A DNA stretch of 14,803 nt from JBBQSU01 sp038234815 (GTDB taxonomy: Bacteria; Planctomycetota; Phycisphaerae; Tepidisphaerales; Tepidisphaeraceae): positions 1 through 14,803 of the forward strand of contig JBBQSU010000091.1 in assembly GCA_038234815.1 (NCBI GenBank). The letters are read 5' to 3'. The notes beneath the pieces were generated by a model that did not search any database, had not been told where the DNA came from, and worked only from the letters and a program-made list of their open reading frames with translations. The position numbers were made by a program, and so were the translations under genes. Positions 1 to 5,343 of this stretch are shown here, piece by piece; position 1 is the stretch's first letter; every line of letters begins with the position of its first letter.

Positions 1-658
1 CAAAGGCGATCGTGCCACTGCCGGTCAGCCCGGTGAACGTCTGGGTTCGTTTCTCGTTTCCCGCTGTACCCGCGCCGGTGCCAGTGTAGACGTTAAACCG
101 AGCACCGGAGGCAATATCGAGTAGGCCGCTGGCGTTAAAAACGTTGTCCCCTCCGAGGGCGAGCGTTCCGTTGCTGACCGTCGTGGTCCCGCTGTAGGTA
201 CCGGCCGTCCCGACGCTCAGAGTTCCTGCCCCGAGTTTGGTCAGTCCGGCGCTTCCACCCAGCGCGGCGGCGACCGAGGTCGTGACGTTTGTCGCGGCTG
301 TGATGTTGCCGGTGGTCAGAGTCAGCGTATTGCCGCCCCCGGCCAGGCTATAGCCGGTCGTATTGAAGGTGAGGGAATTGGCGGTGATGGCCGCTCCAAG
401 GGTAACCGCGCCCGCGGTGCCGCCGAACACAGCGTCATCGGGGGTCACCGAGTCTTGTCCTGCATTGATCCAGGCGACGTTCGGGGTCGCAGCGCCAGAC
501 CACGCGACGTTCGTGCCCACCGTGTCCCATGTTCCTGTGCCCCCGTTGGCCGGGAAGGCCTTGTCCGGATCCCAACTCAAGGACGCCGCCGAGGCGGGCA
601 GGATGGTTACGAGTGTGGCGCCTATGGCGCTGGCGATAACTTGTTTCTTCAGTCGCAT
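1..658 (-). CDS. Secreted autotransporter-type beta-strand repeat (PATR) protein, 5' part only
   Basis: This frame has no stop before the left edge, so only the first 219 codons are visible. The N-terminus (MRLKKQVIASAIGATLVTIL, then PASAASLSWDPD) is a typical Sec signal peptide with likely cleavage near ASA. The mature part is rich in Gly, Thr, Asn and Ala. It contains units matching the autotransporter-associated beta-strand repeat: SLTFNTTGYSLAGGGNTLTL, and later LTKLGAGTLSVGTAGTYSGT followed by TTVSNGTLALGG. Such repeats fold as a beta-solenoid in large exported surface proteins. The start is fixed by a GGAGG at 665-669, six bases before the ATG, inside the last codons of the upstream regulator. 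The two genes overlap by 10 bases (649-658) and are probably co-transcribed and translationally coupled. Whether a PEP-CTERM or autotransporter domain ends the protein cannot be seen. The family call is secure; the role (adhesion or cell-surface matrix) is inferred. Confidence 0.85.
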   Translation of the reverse strand, partial: MRLKKQVIASAIGATLVTILPASAASLSWDPDKAFPANGGTGTWDTVGTNVAWSGAATPNVAWINAGQDSVTPDDAVFGGTAGAVTLGAAITANSLTFNTTGYSLAGGGNTLTLTTGNITAATNVTTSVAAALGGSAGLTKLGAGTLSVGTAGTYSGTTTVSNGTLALGGDNVFNASGLLDIASGARFNVYTGTGAGTAGNEKRTQTFTGLTGSGTIAF

Positions 659-1845
659 ATTCGACCTCCGGTAGAAGAGACGGGTGATGAAGTGGCGGGC
701 GCAGCCACCGGCTGCGCCTCGGGTACAATGAGCGTCGGTTGGCTCATGGCCAGCACCGGCTCGGGGTTTAGCTGATTATCAAGGCGGGCCAGAAGCGTTT
801 CGACGAGCTTCCGACCGGTGTTTTCGTTGACTTTGTCCACCGTGGCAGCGGGGACAAACGGGGCGCACTTGTATTCCTTCTCGGTGGCCCAGTTGGCGTC
901 ATAGCCGACGATGGTGATGTCTTTCACAGGATCAACGCCCAGCAGCCGACAGGCGTTGGCGGCGACGATGGCATCGGGGTCGTTGGTCGCGATCAGCCCC
1001 TGCGGGCGATTCGGCCCGCGAAGATGCTCGAGCAGAAAACCCGCGAACTGCCGAGTGCGCGTTTTAAATGTCTCTGCATCAAGCGTGCATGGGGTGGCAT
1101 TTCGCACGACCAGTGCCGGCAGCGGTTCGAGTCCCGCCTCAAGCATCGCCTGCTCGTGGCCCTGGTCGCGGAACTTAAGCCAATAGGGCTGGGTATCAAC
1201 GCCCCAGACACGGAGGATGCGTTGGCAGCCGCGGCCGAGAAGGAAGCGGGTCAGATCGGCGCTGCCCCGGGCGTGGTCGGAGATCACGCGGTCAAAATCC
1301 TCGCCCCCGGGCGGATCGCCATGGATGACCAGCGTCACGCCGGCGGCGCGAAGCGTAGTCAGATGCCGGGTCAGGTTCGGTCCGGCCAATTCCGGGCGGG
1401 TGAGGATCAGCCCGCGCGGAGGATTATGCAGCACCATCTCGACTTCGTCGTCGGGAATGCCGCCTTCGGGAATGTTGAGATTAAGCAGGTGTAGCCCGGC
1501 CAGGCGGACGCCGTCGTAAACGCCGGCATCAATTGCCGACTCGAACGGGCCGCGGCCAAACGAGGACGGGTGGCCGGCCATGTTGGTCATCAGGCCGATG
1601 GTTTTCGCCATCATGCCGACCGCCTTGCCCTGGGAGCTGGTGACGACGCGCCCGCTTCCCTGACGCGAGAGAACCAACCCCTGGCCTTCAAGGCGACGCA
1701 GGGCGATCCGCAGGGTGGTGCGAGAGACCGCAAGCTCCTCGGCAAGCCGGCCCTCGGAAGGCAAACTGCTGCCCGGGCGCCATCGACCAGACTCGATGCC
1801 GCCGCGGAGAGTATCAAAGGCCATGTCGCTTAGCGTGACCGACAT
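649..1845 (-). CDS. GntR-type winged-helix / LacI-type sensor hybrid transcriptional regulator
   Basis: The protein is 398 residues long. Residues about 8-70 form a GntR winged helix-turn-helix (DTLRGGIESGRWRPGSSLPS, then EGRLAEELAVSRTTLRIALR with the wing GLVLSRQGSGRVV). Residues about 78-370 resemble the LacI/periplasmic-binding-protein sensor domain (KTIGLMTNMAG, LILTRPEL, FLLGRGCQRILRVWG, GLIATNDPDAIVAANACRLL, ITIVGYDAN). This AraR-like layout usually gives a dimeric repressor released by a sugar. The last about 25 residues are a Pro/Ala/Ser-rich tail that I cannot assign. No clear Shine-Dalgarno precedes the ATG, and a promoter puts the transcript start almost on it, so translation may be leaderless. 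An internal ATG at codon 8 is an alternative start. The neighbours suggest control of the overlapping surface-protein gene and perhaps of the glycosidase and importer. The ligand is unknown. Confidence 0.92.
   Translation of the reverse strand: MSVTLSDMAFDTLRGGIESGRWRPGSSLPSEGRLAEELAVSRTTLRIALRRLEGQGLVLSRQGSGRVVTSSQGKAVGMMAKTIGLMTNMAGHPSSFGRGPFESAIDAGVYDGVRLAGLHLLNLNIPEGGIPDDEVEMVLHNPPRGLILTRPELAGPNLTRHLTTLRAAGVTLVIHGDPPGGEDFDRVISDHARGSADLTRFLLGRGCQRILRVWGVDTQPYWLKFRDQGHEQAMLEAGLEPLPALVVRNATPCTLDAETFKTRTRQFAGFLLEHLRGPNRPQGLIATNDPDAIVAANACRLLGVDPVKDITIVGYDANWATEKEYKCAPFVPAATVDKVNENTGRKLVETLLARLDNQLNPEPVLAMSQPTLIVPEAQPVAAPATSSPVSSTGGRICD
665..669 (-). promoter_or_regulatory. Ribosome-binding site of the PATR-repeat protein, inside the regulator gene
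   Basis: The minus strand reads GGAGG here, six bases before the ATG at 658. The site sits within the last five sense codons of the regulator. This decides the start of the surface protein and suggests translational coupling. Confidence 0.75.
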
Positions 1846-1852
1846 ATGCTAC

Positions 1853-1880
1853 AGAATACATCAAAAAACAATCCTGTCAA
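1853..1880 (-). promoter_or_regulatory. Sigma-70-type promoter of the regulator, giving a near-leaderless transcript
   Basis: On the minus strand a perfect TTGACA lies at 1875-1880 and TATTCT at 1853-1858, separated by 16 bases. A start point about seven bases beyond the -10 falls near 1846, one base before the ATG at 1845. That fits the absence of a ribosome-binding site. The assignment is from consensus matching only. Confidence 0.55.
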
Positions 1881-1887
1881 GATAAAA

Positions 1888-1920
1888 AACAAACTTGTTT
1901 ATGCAATTTGCAAATGCATA
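1888..1920. promoter_or_regulatory. AT-rich inverted repeats just upstream of the regulator promoter, possible operator
   Basis: Two dyad elements sit side by side. AACAA-AC-TTGTT lies at 1888-1899. TATGCA at 1900-1905 and TGCATA at 1915-1920 flank a central TTTGCAAA palindrome at 1907-1914. Upstream of a GntR/LacI-type gene this is a reasonable autoregulatory site. The ACAAACTTGTT part resembles a sequence in the hydrolase leader at 2913-2923. Confidence 0.35.
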
Positions 1921-2082
1921 GAAGCGGCCAGGTGTGAGGGCGTACAACTTTCCCGATAGATGGGGCGGGTGACTGCCGTCTATGACGGTTAGGATCAGTG
2001 TTCTGCATACCCCCAATAAAGCCCTGCCCCCTACCGATTCACTGGGCCTCTGAATCGCGGTTTGGGAAACAGCGGGCGGAAG
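1921..2082. other. Intergenic stretch with no gene seen
   Basis: No frame here resembles a known protein. The only structure noticed is a five-pair hairpin (CCGTC at 1976-1980, three-base loop, GACGG at 1984-1988) without a following T run, so it is not a convincing terminator. Confidence 0.5.
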
Positions 2083-2114
2083 TGGTGCGCTTTTTGGCGC
2101 CAAAAAGCGCACCA
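2083..2114. promoter_or_regulatory. Perfect 32-bp palindrome, copy 1 of a paired operator-like element
   Basis: Every base from 2083 to 2114 pairs with its mirror position around a GGCGCC centre at 2096-2101. The core is TGCGC, four bases, TGGCGCCA-type centre, four bases, GCGCA. GCGC occurs at 2087, 2097 and 2107, exactly 10 bp apart, so the three copies face the same side of the helix. It ends about four bases before a TTGACC box at 2119. A protein-binding operator is the simplest reading. A transcript hairpin is possible, but there is no T run after it. Confidence 0.6.
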
Positions 2115-2118
2115 AGTT

Positions 2119-2147
2119 TTGACCATTTCAAAAAGAAATAATATTTT
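2119..2147 (+). promoter_or_regulatory. Candidate promoter between the two palindromes
   Basis: TTGACC at 2119-2124 is followed after 17 bases by TATTTT at 2142-2147, in a strongly AT-rich tract (about 2115-2180) that stands out from the GC-rich surroundings. A second weaker pair, TTGCAT at 2161-2166 and TATGGA at 2183-2188, lies downstream. Either would transcribe toward the ribosome-binding site at 2253-2259. Consensus matching only. Confidence 0.4.
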
Positions 2148-2196
2148 TTATAACGATTGTTTGCATATATACTTATGTGAAGTATGGAGCACTCCA

Positions 2197-2229
2197 AGTT
2201 GCGCGAAATGGCGCCAATTCGCGCACCAA
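2197..2229. promoter_or_regulatory. Imperfect palindrome, copy 2 of the paired operator-like element
   Basis: This copy shares the same frame of conserved bases with the element at 2083: TGCGC, a TGGCGCCA centre (2209-2216), GCGCA, and the right flank GCGCACCAA (2221-2229). GCGC again occurs three times at 10-bp steps (2201, 2211, 2221). The intervening bases differ but largely keep the dyad (mismatch at 2208/2217). Its centre is 114 bp from that of copy 1. It would lie in the transcribed leader of a promoter at 2119-2147, a usual place for a repressor site. Confidence 0.6.
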
Positions 2230-2252
2230 CAGCCCTTAAAAGGCCTTAGGGT

Positions 2253-2259
2253 AGAGGAG
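2253..2259 (+). promoter_or_regulatory. Strong ribosome-binding site with no recognisable gene behind it
   Basis: AGAGGAG lies seven bases before an ATG at 2267. The spacing and strength are good for translation, but the frame that follows is not recognisable. It may be the start of a lost gene, a short leader peptide, or chance. Confidence 0.4.
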
Positions 2260-2269
2260 TATATTAATG

Positions 2270-2860
2270 ACTGAGCATCGGTTCATTCCATTCACCGTGT
2301 ACTTCGCCGTGCGGGCTGGTGGGGCGCGCTCACCTCAGAGCTTCGGGTTCGGCCGCGAGGACTCGTCCAGCCAAGGCGGACCTATGAAAGCTCGCCGAAC
2401 GGGGTGCGCGTGCCCCGCGTGGTGGTCGTTCCTGGCCGGAACCGGAGCGGTACAACAATTGGGACCCCCCAAGAACCCCGCCAGAACGGTCCAGAACACT
2501 TGGCAGACACGACCAGGACCCCAAAGGGACCTCTTTGGGACCCCCTTTGGACCCCCTTTTCTTGTTCAAACCGGCGCGAAATCTGCAAAAATGCCTGATT
2601 TTCGAGGAAATTCGGTCCGCGGCACCGGAGTGTATACGAAAAATCGCTTCCTTCACGGGAAAGGGTTCTGGCGACGAAAGGCAGCCCCAAGGCGCGGCGG
2701 GGCGTTTTCTCGTGTCGGATTATTGGACGGGCCCAGCCCAAAGCGCGGGGCTTTGCCCATGGTTCCGTTGCCACTCCCCCGCCAGTGCATCGCGGACGGG
2801 AGCGCTGCGGGGTCTTCACAACGGCGCTTCAAAAAATGGCATGGGGACATCTCATTTCCA
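2270..2860. other. Intergenic stretch with no supported gene
   Basis: About 0.6 kb lies between the orphan start codon and the hydrolase promoter. None of the overlapping open frames on either strand shows a recognisable domain. The stretch contains the GGACCCC-type repeat at 2515-2560 and is otherwise featureless to my reading. A small RNA or a decayed gene is possible but unsupported. Confidence 0.5.
2515..2560. repeat. Degenerate short tandem repeat, GGGACCCC/CTTT units
   Basis: Units of about 11-12 bases follow one another: an AAAGGGACCTC-like unit, then TTTGGGACCCCC, then TTTGGACCCCC, then TTTT. A similar GGGACCCCCC occurs separately at 2461-2470. One strand is strongly pyrimidine-rich. 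No function is evident; it looks like a slippage-prone low-complexity patch. Confidence 0.45.
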
Positions 2861-2890
2861 TTGACCTTGCGCCCGGCCCTAGCCTATATT
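2861..2890 (+). promoter_or_regulatory. Sigma-70-type promoter of the glycoside hydrolase gene
   Basis: TTGACC at 2861-2866 is followed after 18 bases by TATATT at 2885-2890. A start point near 2897 would give a leader of about 50 bases before the ATG at 2946. Consensus matching only. Confidence 0.5.
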
Positions 2891-2908
2891 GCCCCGCTAC
2901 GGGGGTGG

Positions 2909-2923
2909 TTGTACAAATTTGTT
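2909..2923. promoter_or_regulatory. Possible operator in the hydrolase leader
   Basis: TTGTACAA (2909-2916, a perfect 8-bp palindrome) overlaps ACAAATTTGT (2913-2922, a perfect 10-bp palindrome). The element lies just after the predicted transcription start. It matches ACAAA[C/T]TTGTT upstream of the GntR/LacI-type regulator (1889-1899). Operators of the AraR class carry TTGT/ACAA half-sites, so a shared site for that regulator is plausible. Confidence 0.35.
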
Positions 2924-2945
2924 ACTTCTACAGAAAGGTACAGAC

Positions 2946-5108
2946 ATGATGTACTGCCGGATGCTCGTAGCGGCGATGGCGTGCTGGCTGATTGGCGGGG
3001 TTTTTACCTCCTCTGCGCCCGCGGCCGAGCCGGTCGTCGATGACTTCTCGACCGTCTCCGACCAGTGGCAACTTCAGGAAGGGAAGAAAAAGACCGGCAA
3101 AGCGACGCTCACGGTTGCCGACGGGGTTGCAACGATCGGCGGAGTGGTGAGCCGCCCGCTGGCAGTGGGTAGGCTGGCATCGGCGCAGTTGCGAGTGTCG
3201 GTCCGGTTCTTGCTGCCGGAGCAGGCCCCGCAGTGGTCGAGCTTTGGCGTCGCGCTATTCGGCCCGGGAGATGTCAACGACCGCCTCTACGCCATCGCGC
3301 TGTTCGGCCAGCCCGATGCCGCCGCCGGCGAGGTGACGCTGTTCGTTGAAGAGCCAGGCGCCAATGCCAAACGTCATGGGACATCGGTCAAGGATCTGAA
3401 GCCGGGCAAGTGGCATACGCTGGCGGTCGAAGTGTCGGCCGGGCGACTTAAGGTGCGCGTATGGCCGGATGGCGAGGCCGCGCCCGCCAAGCCGGACGTG
3501 GACGTAAAGGCGGCCGATCTGATGGGGGAGGTTAACGCAGTCGGCCTGCGCACCTACGCTGCGGAGGTGCAGGTGGATGAGTTCGCCCTCAACGCCGACG
3601 CCCCGGCCGGGCAAACGGCTCCAGCCGCGCCATCGGCGCCGGCTGCGCCCAAGGCCCCCTCGACCTCCCCGGCGGCGAGATCGACCGCCACGCCTGGCGC
3701 GCCGCTCGATCAGCGCCTTGATCGCACGACGATTCCCGCGCCGGTCTTCGACGCCGAGCCGGAGTTGGTCGATCTGTATTGGACCGCCTGGTCGCTGGCA
3801 CGGGCCAATGTCAAGGAGGCGCCCGGCGCGCCGCAAAGCCCCTATCTCGACGAGGGCTTTTCTGGCGAGTACATCTGGATCTGGGATACTTGCTTCATGG
3901 GGCTGTTCAGCCGGTATTCACCGCAGCAGTTTCTTGGCGTCCAGAGCCTGCTCAATTTCTATGCCGTCATGCACGATGGCGCCAGCAGCCCGCTGATCAT
4001 CCACCACCCGGATAACCCCCCGCTGTTTGCGTGGGTGGAGTATGACACGTTCCAACACACCAACGACCGGGCGCGGCTGAAATGGTTGCTTGAAGACAAG
4101 CAGTATCTGCAAAAGCACTACAAGTGGTTTGCCACCGCCCGCCGGGGCATGAGCGTGCCGGGGGCGCGCAAAGGCGTTGACCTGATGCCGCAGGCACTGG
4201 GTTTTCAGTGGACGGGCGTGGCCAGCGGAATGGACAACAGCCCGCGGTTCGCCGACCGTGACGCGTTGCGCTTCGACGCGCTGGCGCAGCAGGGGCTGAG
4301 CGCGCTCTACATCAGCCGACTGGCAAAGCAGATCGACGACGCCAAACTGGCGGCCGAATATCAGCAGGAATACGGGCGGATCAAGGATTTGATCAACCGT
4401 AATTACTGGGACGAGCAGGACGGGATGTATTACGATCGCAAGCCGGACGGCAGCTTCATCCGCGTGAAGACGCCAGCGACATATTGGCCGATGCTGGCCG
4501 AGATGTGCAGCCCGGAGCAGGCCGCGCGGCTGGTGGATCACGCCCGTGATCCGCAGACGTTTGGCGGCGACATTCCCTGGCCGAGTCTCGCCCGGACCGA
4601 TCCCAACTTTGATGGCAATTACTGGCGCGGCGCGGTCTGGCTTCCGTTGGCCTACATGGCCACGAAGGCGCTTGAGAAGTACGACCAGCATGAGGTGGCC
4701 GACGAGATGGCGATGAAAACCATCCACCACATGAACCAGACCTACAAGGAGATCACCCCGCACACGATCTGGGAGTGCTACAACCCCGACAAGCCGCGGC
4801 CGGGGATGCACGACGGCAAGCGCAGCCGCCAGGATTTCTGCGGCTGGTCGGCGCTGGGGCCGATTTCGATGCTCATCGAGAACGTCCTGGGCTTCTATGA
4901 CGTCGATGCAACCACCCGCACGGTGAAGTGGCGCCTGCACCAGCCCGGTCGGCACGGCATCAGCAATCTCCGCTTCGGCGACGTGCAACTGGACCTGATC
5001 CACGACAAGGGCACCGTCACTGCGACCGCCAACCGCGCCTGCACGCTCATTATCAACGGCAAGACATGGAACCTAAGCGAAGGGAAGGCAGAGTTGAAGG
5101 TTCGCTGA
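2946..5108 (+). CDS. Exported (alpha/alpha)6 glycoside hydrolase, GH63/mannosylglycerate-hydrolase-like
   Basis: From the ATG at 2946 (AAAGG at 2934-2938, spacing seven) the protein has 720 residues; an upstream TTG in the same frame would only add a tail before the signal peptide. Residues 1-27 are a signal peptide (cleavage near APAAEP). Residues about 30-215 form a beta-rich LamG/DUF1080-like domain that may bind carbohydrate, and 217-253 are a Pro/Ala linker. Residues about 265-650 are a six-hairpin catalytic domain with the clan's hallmarks: IWIWDTCFMG (310-319), SGMDNSPRF (427-435) and NYWRGAVWLP (558-567), then HTIWECYNPD (606-615). By family comparison D430 is the probable general acid and E610 the general base. 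A small beta domain ends the protein. Relatives cleave mannosyl- or glucosylglycerate, other alpha-glycosides or trehalose, so the substrate is unsettled. It is convergent with the importer and acts in the periplasm or outside the cell. Confidence 0.85.
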   Translation: MMYCRMLVAAMACWLIGGVFTSSAPAAEPVVDDFSTVSDQWQLQEGKKKTGKATLTVADGVATIGGVVSRPLAVGRLASAQLRVSVRFLLPEQAPQWSSFGVALFGPGDVNDRLYAIALFGQPDAAAGEVTLFVEEPGANAKRHGTSVKDLKPGKWHTLAVEVSAGRLKVRVWPDGEAAPAKPDVDVKAADLMGEVNAVGLRTYAAEVQVDEFALNADAPAGQTAPAAPSAPAAPKAPSTSPAARSTATPGAPLDQRLDRTTIPAPVFDAEPELVDLYWTAWSLARANVKEAPGAPQSPYLDEGFSGEYIWIWDTCFMGLFSRYSPQQFLGVQSLLNFYAVMHDGASSPLIIHHPDNPPLFAWVEYDTFQHTNDRARLKWLLEDKQYLQKHYKWFATARRGMSVPGARKGVDLMPQALGFQWTGVASGMDNSPRFADRDALRFDALAQQGLSALYISRLAKQIDDAKLAAEYQQEYGRIKDLINRNYWDEQDGMYYDRKPDGSFIRVKTPATYWPMLAEMCSPEQAARLVDHARDPQTFGGDIPWPSLARTDPNFDGNYWRGAVWLPLAYMATKALEKYDQHEVADEMAMKTIHHMNQTYKEITPHTIWECYNPDKPRPGMHDGKRSRQDFCGWSALGPISMLIENVLGFYDVDATTRTVKWRLHQPGRHGISNLRFGDVQLDLIHDKGTVTATANRACTLIINGKTWNLSEGKAELKVR

Positions 5109-5131
5109 GGGATTCTGGCATCGATCGCGCG

Positions 5132-5149
5132 ACCGTGCGCTTGCACGGT
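5132..5149. terminator. Hairpin between convergent genes, possible terminator without a T tract
   Basis: ACCGTGC (5132-5138), loop GCTT, GCACGGT (5143-5149) form a perfect seven-pair stem 23 bases after the hydrolase stop. It has no T run on either side, so classical intrinsic termination is uncertain. It could serve both directions. Confidence 0.35.
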
Positions 5150-5218
5150 ACAACGTAGGGTGGATTGCGCAGCAAAGATATTTTCAGTGACGAACGAATA
5201 CTTGTAAGACAGGTGATT

Positions 5219-5247
5219 GCATTTACTTTTTGGCAATGCGGTTTTTT
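5219..5247 (+). terminator. Weak hairpin followed by six Ts, candidate terminator of the hydrolase transcript
   Basis: GCATT (5219-5223) pairs with AATGC (5235-5239), followed by a T6 run at 5242-5247. The stem is short and the loop is 11 bases, so this is only a candidate. Confidence 0.25.
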
Positions 5248-5343
5248 CCGAGACTGAGCGTGGGTGGGCCTAATTCAGTGATCCAAAATGCTACACGACA
5301 TTCATAGAATGATTTTTGAAGGAAATAGTGACGAAGCCAGACG

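Larger units (their letters stand above)
2267..3043 (+). other. Doubtful 258-codon reading frame
   Basis: The frame starts at an ATG behind a good ribosome-binding site (MTEHRFIPFTVYFAVRAGG). I doubt that it is a real full-length gene. The body is rich in Gly, Pro, Arg and Trp with no hydrophobic-core pattern or known motif. It reads through a short degenerate nucleotide repeat at 2515-2560. It also continues across the hydrolase promoter and about 98 bases into the hydrolase gene in another frame. Several other frames on both strands are equally open here, as expected in GC-rich non-coding DNA. A short peptide from the first codons, or the decayed remnant of a gene, cannot be excluded. Confidence 0.15.
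5109..5343. other. Intergenic stretch between convergent hydrolase and importer genes
   Basis: No gene is seen. The stretch must hold the ends of two converging transcripts. It contains a perfect seven-pair hairpin at 5132-5149 and a weak hairpin followed by six Ts at 5219-5247. Confidence 0.5.

Noticed and set aside
2083..2229. The paired palindromes as CRISPR repeats, transposon ends or a terminator
   Set aside because: There are only two copies, with no repeat-spacer array and no transposase between or near them. No T run follows either, and a promoter-like tract separates them.
2062..2274. 70-codon plus-strand frame through the palindromes
   Set aside because: It is made by reading through the operator-like repeats and the AT-rich promoter tract, with no ribosome-binding site.
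3918..5003. Long minus-strand open frame (361 codons) opposite the hydrolase
   Set aside because: It is antisense to a clear catalytic domain, has no recognisable motif, and is expected from GC-rich codon bias on the opposite strand.
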